From Epiperipatus broadwayi (taxonomy: Eukaryota > Onychophora > Udeonychophora > Euonychophora > Peripatidae): 64,000 nt of DNA. Below are positions 14,143-26,007 of the stretch, piece by piece. The number at the start of each line of letters is the position of its first letter. Positions within the stretch are counted from its first letter, which is position 1. Location: assembly GCA_028023455.1 (NCBI GenBank), contig JAQFVV010012395.1, positions 4,092,001-4,156,000 on the forward strand, written 5' to 3'. Under the pieces are notes generated by a model. That model was not told where the DNA came from. It saw only the letters and a program-made list of their open reading frames with translations, and did no database searches. The translations under genes were made by a program, and so were the position numbers.

Positions 14143-14459
14143 TTATTTCATCATTGATGATTTTTTATTATTGCTTATCACCCCAATACAATTAATAAAA
14201 ACTATAGACATGTAGCATGTGGATATTTAAAGTCATTTTAAATTTTATTAAATTTTTACAACAACTAATAATTTTTGAATATATACTAATACCTCTTTTT
14301 CAAATAAATATTCTTCTTGTTAAAATAAAATATTGATTAGTATGTCTTTTTATCCATATATATATAATGTTTAGTATCCTTTCTGGACCATCCATGGTAT
14401 AGAGTACTATTGATGATGATGATCCTGGAATTATATGTATATTTATATACACATTACTG

Positions 14460-14590
14460 ATTAAAGCTCTTTCTAGGTCATGACCAGTGCTTTTAATCCA
14501 GATATTTGTATTTTTTTAAATAATTATCCACTCAGACACTGGTCAGTAAATAGGTATTTGGATATTCTTAAAAAATAAGGCAATGAAATT
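14460..14590 (+). mobile_element. SINE2-like tail fragment
   Basis: The segment ATTATCCACTCAGACACTGG followed by TCAGTAAATAGGTAT resembles the distal part of SINE2 at 16.0 kb and 26.75 kb and a segment at 32.46-32.53 kb. The tRNA-like head is not clear. Weakly supported and probably old. Confidence 0.3.
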
Positions 14591-15196
14591 TCATCAGTTG
14601 ATAGTTTACTAGTATGGCGAATATTATATTCTTTATAATTCCTCTGTGTGAAAGAATTCTGAAAATGTCCATGTTCTTTTGCGATCTATTTAAAGTTGTT
14701 TTGCCATGCATATTATAATTATAGAATTTTTTCAAAATACAGGATATATTTTTTCAAATAATCCCCAATTTTTAAAATTTAAATTGTAAATGTCACACGC
14801 ATACATTTTCTAAAATTATTATTTTTTTATAAGGCGATATTGGATTTTTGGAAAAAAGAATTCAAAAGAACTGGGGCATGAGCAGAAAATTTCCGGGGAG
14901 GGGAAAGCAATGCTTCGAGATAAATAATTATATTAGCAAATTTTTATTCAATTTTTGTTTATTGTTTTTCCCCACAAGTAGATTATTGAAAGCAATATTA
15001 TTCAATACAAAAACGCATTCATAATACATATAAAATTATAGAGGAAATTTGATTCTAGAAATAATAATAATTTCAGTAATCACGTATTGTACCTCAATCA
15101 CTTTATGATTACAATATATGATATTTTTTATTCAAATCTTGGGGAGGGGCTAGTGCCTTATTGCTTTCCTCTGCTGATATTTGTGCAAAAGAATAG
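14591..15196. other. AT-rich stretch without recognised genes
   Basis: No recognised feature. A short GC-richer patch lies at about 14865-14915. Confidence 0.4.
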
Positions 15197-15311
15197 TCAA
15201 GCGTTGTTAGCCTGGAGGTCATCGCAACCGCCTTGCAACCAAGTAATTGGCTGCAGACGGTTGTGGGTTCGCATACCCGGTCGATGCTATGACATATGAA
15301 AAAAAAAAAAA
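15197..15311 (+). mobile_element. Short tRNA-derived SINE, copy 2 (SINE1)
   Basis: Begins TCAAGCGTTGTTAGCC, with CTTGCAA at the anticodon-loop position, an extended variable region, B box GTGGGTTCGCATACC, then CGATGCTATGACATATG and an A-rich tail. AAAAGAATA is found directly before (15187-15195) and directly after the A tail, consistent with a target-site duplication. It lies immediately upstream of a long hairpin (15320-15443). Confidence 0.8.
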
Positions 15312-15319
15312 GAATATAA

Positions 15320-15443
15320 AATAATTTAATGCATTAATATAAATGCTTCTTGCATGGAATGAAAATTTCAAAAATACTTTACTTAATTATTTTTGAAGTT
15401 TTTGCTCCATGCAAGAAATATTTATATTAATGTAAAAAATTAT
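15320..15443. other. Long near-perfect hairpin (pre-miRNA-like or tiny MITE)
   Basis: Two arms of about 57 nt are nearly perfect reverse complements around a loop of about 11 nt; the core TTCTTGCATGGA pairs with TCCATGCAAGAA. The size and shape fit either a microRNA-precursor-like foldback or a small palindromic MITE. Nothing in the sequence shows which. Confidence 0.65.
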
Positions 15444-15894
15444 TACAATTTGACTGCGAATTTAATTTATAAAAACAAGTATAAATAGAACTTTAATTAG
15501 ACAGTCAATTACAAATCTTTGACGTCTTTCAAATGGTTTCAATATCAATTAAGTGAACGTTCTACTATTTTATCTTTTACCTAAGTCTCAGATTTGTTCC
15601 AAAGGAAAAAAAAGTCAATACATTTGGAATGGGATAGGGTTGCATAAAGCTTTAACTAAGAAAATCTAAATACACATTTGCAGATCAATGACTCATTAAG
15701 TCAATGATGTGTTAGGGAACTTATTTATCTTATATTGTCTCACTTCTTTGTAATGTAAAACTCATAAAAAATATTTAAATAATTTAAATTTTTTATATTA
15801 TTCTACAAATCTTCTCCATTACATATTATCATTAACTTCCTGTTGATATCAAATATAACTGCGCTTATATTTAGAGTCAACGTTATTGCCTTTA
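15444..15894. other. AT-rich stretch without recognised genes
   Basis: Nothing recognisable. Confidence 0.4.
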
Positions 15895-16090
15895 TAGTTC
15901 TTTGCAGTTGTGATTAGTGCAATAATAGCTTGTAAATCTATGACTTGGATTCAAATGCTGTTTTGAGTTGGTATATTTTTTTTCCAAGTAGCTAAAAATA
16001 TTTTAAGTAAGCTTATGATGTTTCAGATAATTGGCCAGCTACTTATCCATATTGATTAATGAATAGATATCTAAAAATTCATAGGTAGAT
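15895..16090 (+). mobile_element. tRNA-related SINE, family 2, copy 2 (SINE2)
   Basis: GTGATTAGTGCAATAAT (A-box area) and TTGGATTCAAATGC (B-box area) precede GAGTTGG, a T run, CCAAGTAGC, TAAGTAAGCTTA and TTTCAGATAATTGGCC. This is the same block order as the copies at 6.2 kb and 26.8 kb (reverse). A tail with ATTGATTAATGAATAGATAT follows. Confidence 0.5.
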
Positions 16091-16444
16091 TGCAAAAAAA
16101 TTCTCATATGATTTGAATTGATTAACTGAGTGTCATTGTGTTAACTATCAAGAAAAAATTATAATATGATGCATTCTTTGCCATTGGAACAGTGAGTTCT
16201 ATTCACAACTTTACCAGCTCTTTTTCTATCACTCCCTGACCCAAATTTTTAATAGTTTTTTTTAAATAATGAACAAAAAATAGCATTGCTTACAGATATC
16301 AGCAGCCAATTTTTTATCAAGTAATGTTATGAGGTAGAATTAATTTTTTGCACCCTATCCTTTACTAAAATTTATGTGATACAAATAAAAATTTTAATGT
16401 TTCACCATCCTAAAATTTTGAAACCAATATGCTTTTATGTAGAT

Positions 16445-16945
16445 ATAACTATGAAATCTTTACAGAAGATGGAAATTATCAAATTTCTGGTTTATTTTGA
16501 TAATTCTCCATGATCTCTGAAAAGAATTATGATGTATGACTTCCCTCTTATTTTTTGACCAAATATCAACATATTTATGTTCCCATTGACTTTTGATTAA
16601 AAGAATAGCATGAGTGTCACCCCTTAAACCTTTGAATAGAATGACAATTTATTTTGCTCTTGAGATTTGGGCAGAATGGTAATGTAAATATTCTTCTTGA
16701 ATTTTCTTCAGAATGAAAGTATATAATTCTCTTAACCTTTGACGGGAATGAGAGGGGCAGAATGATAATCAGTGTGATCTCTCTGGTCTTTGAGAAGAAT
16801 GATAGTGTAAGACTTCTTCATATCTTTATCCAGATTGATAGCATATGTGTTTCTTTTGATCTTTGCCCAGAATAGCAATATATATGTTTTTTTTCTTGAC
16901 TTTTGTCTACAATAAGAGGATATTTATTCTTATCAAATTTTGGTT
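16445..16945. repeat. Degenerate minisatellite, period about 36-40 bp
   Basis: About a dozen imperfect units share the pattern CTTTGA-n-AGAATGATAG-n-TATATGT-n-TTCTT. The AGAAT(G/A)(A/G)(T/C)A motif recurs every 36-40 bases (for example near 16520, 16602, 16638, 16675, 16712, 16760, 16796, 16871). No other copy was seen in the window. Units differ at many sites, so the array is old. Confidence 0.6.
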
Positions 16946-17043
16946 TTCATGGTTTTTTTTATTTAAATGTGTTAGGCAATCATCATCAATCATGATTTTA
17001 CAGTGATAACTGTCAAACACATGTAAAGTGTACCAATTAAATA

Positions 17044-17161
17044 AGATAATAACAATCAACCCTTAAGCTATCAACAATCTTAACCTGTAGTCAAGGCAAC
17101 CACTTTAACAAATTGAGATTGTTGAGATTGTTAATAGACCAAGAGTTGATTGTTATTATCT
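17044..17161. repeat. Short inverted-repeat element (MITE-like)
   Basis: The ends AGATAATAACAATCAAC and its reverse complement bound a 118-bp segment, and the arms stay complementary for about 40 bp (inner part CAACAATCT). No target duplication can be assigned because the flanks are TA-rich. Confidence 0.55.
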
Positions 17162-17649
17162 ATATATATAAACCTATTAAAGCCTTGAGTAATTGGCTTT
17201 ATTGTCTTATTAAATAAGGAGAAAAGATAAAGACATTGAAGGGTTATTTCATAAAATGATAATATAAAAGTTTAATTAAGTCACATCAGACTAAAATAGA
17301 AATTTTTAATAGAGTATATTTGTTGACTCTATGTGAAGAATATAGATTATTATCAAATACAATGCTATAATATTAAGTTCTTCCATGTAAATAAATATCT
17401 AAAATATGGCAGAAATCAACATTTAAAATAGGCATTTAATTGTTAATCCCAAATACTGTATATTCTAAAGCAATTTAATCTGATTAACCCAATTACCAAT
17501 GTCTATAACAGCAACCCAAATATTAGTAGCAAAATACTAATAATAAGCAACTCTTAAATACAGATAAACCTCAAAACAGTATTCAGTTTAAGCATATAAC
17601 ATCAAACACTTATAAACAGATATTAACAACATCATTGAAGAACTGAGAT
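17162..17649. other. AT-rich stretch without recognised genes
   Basis: Nothing recognisable. Confidence 0.4.
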
Positions 17650-18182
17650 GAAATTAAGCTGTTTTTCATCATCATCATTTTTAAATATTGTTTATCCATT
17701 GCAAATTGATGATTTATTTTCAGATTCAATCCAATTTTTCTGATTAATAATTTCTTCACATCATACTTCTTATAACATATCTATCTAGTTCATCCAGGGT
17801 CTCTTTCTAGATTTTTTTCCTTTCTCTTGAGATCCACTCTAAGCCATCAACTGTTCTATCCTAGTTTCATTTTAGTGTCAACTTTTTAATGACATCAGTA
17901 GTATCTATTTATCCTTTCATTCATTTATCTTGTTGCAATCCATCCTTATAATTACAGCATATGTCTCTCCATATTTCATCATACAGACTGAAGTTTTTGT
18001 ATTGCTTTTGTGTTTAGTGCTCAAATCTTGATCCATTTCAAATACATAGGCATATTTTCTTTTAATATTATCTCCACCAAAAGCACACAATCTAAGTTTA
18101 ATATTTTTATTAATTTCTTTCCTTATATTTCTATTATATTAATAATTTGACCAAAATACTTGTAGTTACTAATTTCTTCTAC

Positions 18183-19505
<1,323 letters not shown>

Positions 19506-20100
19506 TTGTGCGGTTTAATGTTATGGTAAAGTGACAAACTCATAAGCTAAAATTCCATAATTGGCATCTCAACTGTCTGTCATCTTCGATACCCAAATTT
19601 CATGACTTCATGAATGACAATTATTTAATTACTTTTACTAATCTTTATTTTCACCTTGTGTGAAAACCATTGAACAATATTTTAGTTCTTTTAACATTTA
19701 CTTTTATCCTGCTTTTTTGCTTTTATCTGATAATTCTTTAACAATTATTGAAGCTCCAAAATCTTATTTGCAAATAATTATAATAATAGTAATTATTTCT
19801 CTTTTTATTCCCTTAGCTTCCCATTTATATTTTTTGTAACACTGCTGTAAAAAAGGTTTGAAAGTATAGATTCACCATATAATCTAATCATTGCTGTTTA
19901 TTTTGATAAGTACTACATTCTTCAAATTTGACAAAATCTTACATCTGCATCTTAAAATTTTAAAGTTTAATCACTGTATACAGAGTTAAATAGCATTTTA
20001 TAATCTACAAATCTAAAGCATAATGGCCATGGCATATTCTATCTTATTATTTTTTAATTTGTTTTGAGTCCAAAATTTTCTATAGACAATATGTGCTCTT

Positions 20101-20632
20101 TGTAAAAGAACTTGTTTAGAATTAATACAAGAGTAATCTCAAATACAAACTCAAAGTTTTCCCTGATGCAATACTTCAGGAATCATGTTAGGTAATATGT
20201 TTTTACTTTTTTTTGCACTTATTATAAGATTTTCAACATAAAATATCAAAAAATATTTGGTATTGCATAAAAATATTTGTCAATTACTAAAATCTGCTTA
20301 TTCCTTTCATTGTGGCATGATATTTTTTGCACAGAAAAAAATCTACTTAAAAAGTGACCTTACATGATATAATTCTCTTTGTGAGGGCAAATTACTATGA
20401 TCAAGAGACGATGTTGGCAGTAGTTTTTATACCATTTGATCTATGTTTAAAACAAAAAAAAAACAGCAATCTAAACATAATAAGCAATATGTTTAGCTAT
20501 GAAAAAAAATATTACACATTAATTATCTATGTATATGGCAAGTGAGGAAAGATAGAGGTCACTACTGTCTAATGTAGTTACAAATCTAATGTAATGTAAT
20601 AATATATTACATTACATTATTATTATTACATT
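20101..20632. other. Unassigned AT-rich DNA with a small palindrome
   Basis: No gene. A palindrome made of TAATGTAATGTAATA and its reverse complement lies at about 20588-20628, directly at the 5' truncation point of the following LINE-G copy. Confidence 0.45.
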
Positions 20633-21198
20633 AAAGAATAGGGAGTTAGAGAAATGAAGAACTAGTATGGAGAGTAAAAAGAGTTTAAATATATATATAT
20701 ATAGAAATAAATAGAATATTAGGTGTGAGTTAATTTATGATAATAGTAAGGAAAGTAGTTTACTGTTTAAGGCTTGAACAGGATCTTTAGCAACAAGAGA
20801 ATATACATGTAAATGGAAAAATATGGGTGATTTAGTCTGTAAATTATGTAAGGAAGGAATGGGAAATATTAGGCATTTGTTTATTGAATGTAAATGTTTG
20901 AAAACAGAAAGGACACATATAATGAAGTTATGGAAAAATAAATATGAAAAAAGTGATTATACAGAAAGTAGATTATTGGTTTTTATGCTGGGTTTGAAAA
21001 AAGATAAGGGGGATTTAGATATAAAGGCTGTAGAGTTGACAAAGATTATGTTGTGGAAATGGGATGGAGCAAAATATGGGAAAAATTAGACTGCAGAATG
21101 TAAAATTAAGTAGCTAACAAGTTTTTCTTGGTATAATTGCTGAGAGATTCTTGACTTCATTTAAAAAAAAGCTGCAGAACATCACATCATCACATAGT
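20633..21198 (+). pseudogene. LINE-G, 5'-truncated copy 2a
   Basis: Homologous to the last third of LINE-G. An open part at 20823-21089 encodes the C-terminal tail with an intact CKLC...H...C zinc-knuckle-like pattern (CX2CX8HX4C). The 3' UTR contains the AGAGATTCTTGACTTC block and ends in ACATCACATCATCACAT. Frameshifts and a very short 5' part rule out activity. A second copy of the same family starts about 7 bp later in the same direction. Confidence 0.8.
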
Positions 21199-21204
21199 AT
21201 TTAA

Positions 21205-21954
21205 TGTAGTTAATAGTATTGAATTGGGTTATAAGTAAAGAGCAGGCAACAAGATGGGTGAGAAAAGTAATGCATTATGCAAAAGATTTGGATAAAGAAT
21301 TTATATCAGTATATTTGTACAAAAGATGGAATGATTGTGTTAGGAGGATTGTTGAGTGTTATAGTGGTAAGGAATGGAATAAAAGAATAGATTTATTAAT
21401 AAAGAATAGGGAGTTAGAGAGATGGAGAACTAGTATGGAGAGTAAAAAGAGTTTAAATATATATAGAAGTAAGCAGAATATTAGGTGCAAGTTAATATAT
21501 GATAATAGTAAGGAAAGTAGTTTATTGTTTAAGGCTCGAACGGTATCTTAGCAACAATAGAATATACATGTAAGTGGAAAAATATGGATGATTTAGTCTG
21601 TAAATTATGTAAGGAAGGAATAGAAAATATTAGGCATCTGTTAATTGAATGTAAATGCTTGAAACAGAAAAGTCACATATAATGAAGTTATGGAAGAATA
21701 AATATGAAAAAAGTGATTATACAGAAAGTGGATTATTGGCTTTTATGCTGGGTTTGGGAAAAGATAAGGGGGATTTAGATATAAAGGCCATAGAGTTGAC
21801 AAAGATTATGTTGTAAAAATGGGATGGAGCAGAATATGGGAAAACTTAGACTGGGGAATGGAAAATAAAGTGGCTAACAGGTTTCTCTGGGCATAATTGT
21901 TGAGAGATTCTTGACTCCATTTAAGGAGAAGCTACAGTACATCACATCACATTA
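21205..21954 (+). pseudogene. LINE-G, 5'-truncated copy 2b (tandem with 2a)
   Basis: Starts further upstream in the element than 2a (at the WVISKEQATRWVRKV segment) and extends to the 3' tail TACATCACATCACATT. An open part at 21219-21551 covers the linker before the zinc-knuckle-like tail; a frameshift near 21544 breaks the reading frame and a stop appears near 21814. It sits right behind the tail of copy 2a, so either a later insertion used that tail as target or the pair arose by duplication. Confidence 0.8.
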
Positions 21955-22416
21955 ACAAAAATAAGTCATTAATCGACCACTATTAATTATATAAAAACAA
22001 TCCTTTTTTTAAATGTCTCCTCATTAGATCTTTCATTCAATAAAAATACGTATTTGTTTTATAGATTAATAACAGCTGTTTTTTTTTAAAAAAAAACTAT
22101 TAATAATCGCTTTTGTTAATAGTCTTCAAATTGTTGTTACAAGTCTTTATTGTTGCTTCTTTATAAACATCTATAATTTTTCAAAGAATTCTTTACATAT
22201 GTGTTATGAACTAATAAATTTTTTAATATTTATCTTTTCAAAATCATGAAAATTAATTTTTATCTTTAATAAAATAGAAATACTGTAGATAACAAAGAAT
22301 TATTAATTAAGTTTTTGCAGTTTATTAAAAACACATTTGTAATGGTAGAAGAAAATAATAAAAGATTTTTTATATATATTTAATTCAATTTCAGTAACAA
22401 AAAATACAAATATTAG
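21955..22416. other. AT-rich stretch without recognised genes
   Basis: Nothing recognisable. Confidence 0.4.
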
Positions 22417-22512
22417 TCAAACGTTGATAGCATAATGATTATCATAGCTGCCTTCCAAGCAGCTGGCCCGGGTTCGCTTCCCGGTCAACGCATTTGACAT
22501 ATGAAAGAAAAA
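22417..22512 (+). mobile_element. Short tRNA-Gly(UCC)-like SINE, copy 3 (SINE1)
   Basis: TCAAACGTTGATAGC, then ATAGCTGCCTTCCAAGCAG (anticodon loop CTTCCAA, as in tRNA-Gly-UCC), B box CCCGGGTTCGCTTCCC, then GTCAACGCATTTGACATATG and an A-rich tail. The head is the closest to a normal tRNA-Gly in the window. The flanks AAAAAATACAAATATTA and AAAAAATAGAAATATTA form a target-site duplication of about 17 bp with one mismatch. The 5' extension, tail and duplication show a retroposon, not a tRNA gene. Confidence 0.85.
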
Positions 22513-22576
22513 AATAGAAATATTATTCTATCAAATATACATATTTCTATAACCAACAAACTATATCTTGATTCTT

Positions 22577-23108
22577 AATAACTTTTATTAGTCAATGATT
22601 AGACTAGACATTATCTATTTAATGAATAATATTTCTGTAGTGCAATTTTCACTACACCACTCTCATGCAAAGATAGGGACTGGTTTCTATTCACTTTTAA
22701 CTCCTTATGGAGGGGTATAATCATAAGCGTGTGACCCAAGACGTGAAAAAGATGTATGATTCCCAAGATGCACATTTTGTGCTGAACCAGCACTCATCAT
22801 TTGGCCAAGAATGCAATCTCTTATACGTCTTTATCATTCTTCAATATATGTAGATAGCCAATTACTACAGTTTAATTGATAAGGGTCAAATTTACTGCCC
22901 TTACAACTTTGATACAAACCACTTGGTGGAAGTTTATTAATAATTTTTATTAGTCATTTATTAGATTAGAGATTGTCCACTTAATGAATATATGTTTGTA
23001 GTGAAATTTTCACTATACCATTCTCATGCAAGGTAGGGATTGGTTCCTATTCCTACCTCATATGAGAGTGGTATAATGGAAATTGCACTACAGAAATATT
23101 ATTCATAC
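22577..23108. mobile_element. Composite MITE A2 with 10-bp flanking repeat
   Basis: CTTGATTCTT occurs at 22567-22576 and again at 23109-23118, directly at the two edges. Inside, a block of about 110 bp (start AATAACTTTTATTAGTCA, then TGTAGTGCAATTTTCACTA) is repeated directly at about 22938-23060, and its TGAATAATATTTCTGTAGTG part is repeated in inverted orientation at the right end (about 23063-23107). The middle contains GCTGAACCAGCACTCATCA, shared with fold-back elements A1 and A6. Non-coding. Confidence 0.65.
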
Positions 23109-23118
23109 CTTGATTCTT

Positions 23119-23576
23119 CTCTAAGTCTACCTTTATATTACATAATAGTGACCATCTGCTTTCAATCCATGTTACTTTAAATAGAAATTAAGTCAATATA
23201 CAGCAGATGTCAATACATAAATCCAATGCCAAATGAGTTTGTATCCTAGGACAGGCTAGCTGCTTGCATTTCTCATTTTTCCAAAATAAAAATTACCACT
23301 AAAATTTTCAAGAAAAGATATTTTGTAGAAAAAGTAAAAAGCACAAAATTTATTATATTTTGTAAAACAACTTTATATACAATTGTGATTAAAAATTAGT
23401 CCTATACTTCTCGTGGAGCTCTATGTTATAGACATCTGCTTAATTTTTTTAATGATAGTGTCATTTCTGTCACACAGGCACCCCTACATATTTTTAAAAC
23501 TTTTTATTCTGGTATAAGAGATTATACTTATTCACTCTGCATAAAATAACCCCAAATAGGTTGAAAGTGGTTGAAT
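23119..23576. other. Unassigned AT-rich DNA
   Basis: No recognised gene or repeat. Confidence 0.4.
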
Positions 23577-23688
23577 GGGAATGTGATGTGATGTGATGTA
23601 TTGTGGCTTCTCCTTAAACGAAGTCAAGAATACCTCAACAATTATGCCCAGATAAATCTGTTAGCTACTTTATTTTCCATTCCCCACT

Positions 23689-24903
23689 CTAAATTTTCCC
23701 ATATTCTGCTCCATCCCATTTCCACAACATAATCTTTGTCAACTCTATAACCTTTATATCTAAATCCCCATTATCTTTTCCCAAACCCAGCATAAAAACC
23801 AATAATTCACTTTCTGTATAATCACTTTTTTCATATTTATTCTTCCATAATTTCATTATATGTACCCTTTCTGTTTTCAAGCATTTACATTCAATTAACA
23901 AAGGCCTAATATTTTCTATTCCTTCTTTACATAATTTACAAAATAAATCACCCATTTTTTTCCATTTACATGTATATTCTCTTGTAGCTAAAGATCCCAT
24001 CCGAGCCTTAAATAATAAACTACTTTCCTTACTATTATCATATATTAACTCACACTTAATATTCTGTTTATTTCTATATATATTTAAACTCTTTTTACTC
24101 TCCATACTATTTTTCCATCTCTCTAACTCCCTATTATTTATTAATAAATCTATTCTTTTATCCCATTCCTTACTACTACAACACTCAACAATTCTCTTAA
24201 TACAATCATCCCATCTTTTGTACAAATATACTGATATAAATTCTTTATCCAAATCTTTTGCATACCGCATTACCTTTCTCACCCATCTTGTTACCTGCCC
24301 TTTACTCATAACCCAATTAAATACTATTTTAGTTATTCTTTTATTATCCATAAACTGCAATCTACCAAACATTTTCATTTTACTTTTTGCATCTCTCATA
24401 TGAAAACTTGACCATCCCATTTCTCCTTGAATTGCCTCTCTTGCTGTCCATACATCTGCATCCAATGCATGTCTTCCTACTTCCCTTTGAACTTTTTCTA
24501 AGTAATTTAATATCTCTTTACTAACATATAATGCATCATTACCATATGTTAATCCTGCTACTGCAACTCCTTTCCATATAATTCTAACTACATCATATTT
24601 ATTATATGAAAACACTGTTAATTTCTTTATCAATCCCTTTCTTTTCTTTGCTTCATTTATCAATTTTTTCTCCCATTCAACCAAGCAATTTTCCTGATTA
24701 CATAAGATGATTCCCAAATACCTATATCTATCCACCACACTTAACTTAATATCTCCCAATAAAAATTCTACATCTTCTCTTTCCCCAGTATTAACCTTCA
24801 TTATATTTGATTTTTCTTCACTAAATTTAATCCCCATCTCTTTACCAACCCTTGCACATGTCCTCAACATAACTTCCATATCTTCTCTTCTTTCTGCACA
24901 CAA
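23689..24903 (-). pseudogene. LINE-G reverse transcriptase C-terminal region and tail
   Basis: A 404-residue open frame beginning just after the catalytic Asp-Asp. It contains the RT motif near residues 20-65 (GIKFSEEKSNIMK, then YRYLGI), a thumb/linker region, and a C-terminal CX2CX8(H)X4C-type zinc-knuckle-like site at residues 322-339. In this copy the histidine position is proline, although copy 2a still has His. Together with the upstream segments it is the remainder of a LINE polymerase. The methionine given as start is only the first one after the frameshift and is not a real initiation site. Confidence 0.85.
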
Positions 24904-25067
24904 AAATATATCATCTGCAAAAAAAGACCTGACAAAATATATACTCCCTTATTACCTATTAACGGTATCTCTATCCCTCTTCCTAATCTTTCTATTGCTC
25001 TTTCCATTTCACTCAAATACAACACAAACAAAATAGGTGACATAGGGCATCCTTGCCTTAGCCCCAC
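24864..25067 (-). pseudogene. LINE-G reverse transcriptase, GLRQGCPMSP block
   Basis: Open segment with GLRQGCPMSPILFVLYL (RT motif B-like). It should run on into the catalytic FADD motif, but a T run at about 24917-24923 is one base short, so the frame leaves the normal reading at exactly that point. The catalytic Asp-Asp itself is preserved in the next frame (about 24905-24916). This slippage-type frameshift alone would inactivate the polymerase. Confidence 0.8.
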
Positions 25068-25106
25068 CCCATTTTTAACTTTAACTGATTCTATATTCCC
25101 TAATTG

Positions 25107-25394
25107 TTATATATAATAATTATTTTCATATAATTTCTTAATAATATCTATTAAAACTTCATCCATTCCCAAATTTGCTAAACTTATCCATAATCTATTT
25201 CTATCTACTCTATCATATGTCTTCTCTATATCTATAAAACTCATATATAACTGTTTACCTAAATTCCTACTCATATCCATAAGTTGTGTAACTACAAATA
25301 AACTATCTCCTATATGCCTATCTAATCTAAAACCTCCTTGCATTTCCCCCACTACATTATTCCCTTCCATCCATTTTCCATCCATTTTCCATCT
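25107..25394 (-). pseudogene. LINE-G reverse transcriptase, N-terminal part
   Basis: A 92-residue open segment with the RT fingers/palm motifs: a GGFRLDRHIGDSLF-like region and FIDIEKTYDRVDR (motif A; the usual ...KAYD is here KTYD). The frame closes at about 25107, in the gap before the next motif block. In the family this segment forms the RNA-dependent DNA polymerase core; the upstream part and endonuclease are missing through 5' truncation. Confidence 0.8.
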
Positions 25395-25395
25395 A

Positions 25396-25880
25396 GTGTC
25401 AGTTTCACTGCTACATCAAAAATTTATATACACTGATCATAAATTTTTCAGATTGTAGAGAGAATAGCAAACATATTCTTAAAAATTATGTATTTAAATC
25501 TAAAATTTTCTTTTTTGAAAACTCAGAATTATCTCACCCCCTAATAGTGAGTTATTTAGTGGTAGATAATAATACCTCTTCACTATAGGTGTTTGCTATT
25601 TCTTAAATAATCCATTCTTATTTTTATGTATAGAAGTACACACACAGACTACAATGTATGCTGCCACTTTTTTCAATCTAAAAGATAGGGTATTTCATCA
25701 TCATGTAATAACTAACAACAACTAAATTAGTTATATGTAAAGCATATAATTAGTTAAGTAAAGCAGAGGAGGATGGATAAAGTTCTGATGAAGATTGCTG
25801 GACAGTCAAAACTGTAAGGAAAATAAATGTTTTTTAAGAAAATTTGTTTGCATTGAAGTGTATATAAAAGAAGTATTATA

Positions 25881-25885
<5 letters not shown>
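25396..25885. other. Unassigned AT-rich DNA
   Basis: No recognised gene or repeat. Confidence 0.4.

Positions 25886-25957
<72 letters not shown>
25886..25957. repeat. (AT)n(GT)n compound microsatellite
   Basis: About 28 bp of TA repeats followed directly by about 43 bp of GT repeats. The same compound type occurs at 41319-41361 and, mirrored, at 43950-43975. Confidence 0.9.
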
Positions 25958-25959
<2 letters not shown>

Positions 25960-26007
25960 GTGGTTATTTATCTAATTTATTATATGGTTGATGTCAATGT
26001 AATGCAA

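Larger units (their letters stand above)
23577..25395 (-). mobile_element. LINE-G non-LTR retrotransposon, longest copy (5'-truncated)
   Basis: About 1.8 kb on the minus strand covering most of the RT palm, thumb, linker and C-terminal tail, then a 3' UTR with TTCTTGACTTCGTTTAAGG and a repeated CACAT/CATCA tail (reverse complement of GATGTGATGTGATGT at the left edge). The truncation lies upstream of the RT motif around FIDIEKTYDRV. The element has no endonuclease part here. Other copies lie at 13.3, 20.6, 21.2 and 45.0 kb. Confidence 0.85.

Noticed and set aside
22417-22512. Functional tRNA-Gly(UCC) gene
   Set aside because: It has the SINE 5' extension, the TTTGACATATG-A tail and a target duplication; the tRNA body also has mismatches.
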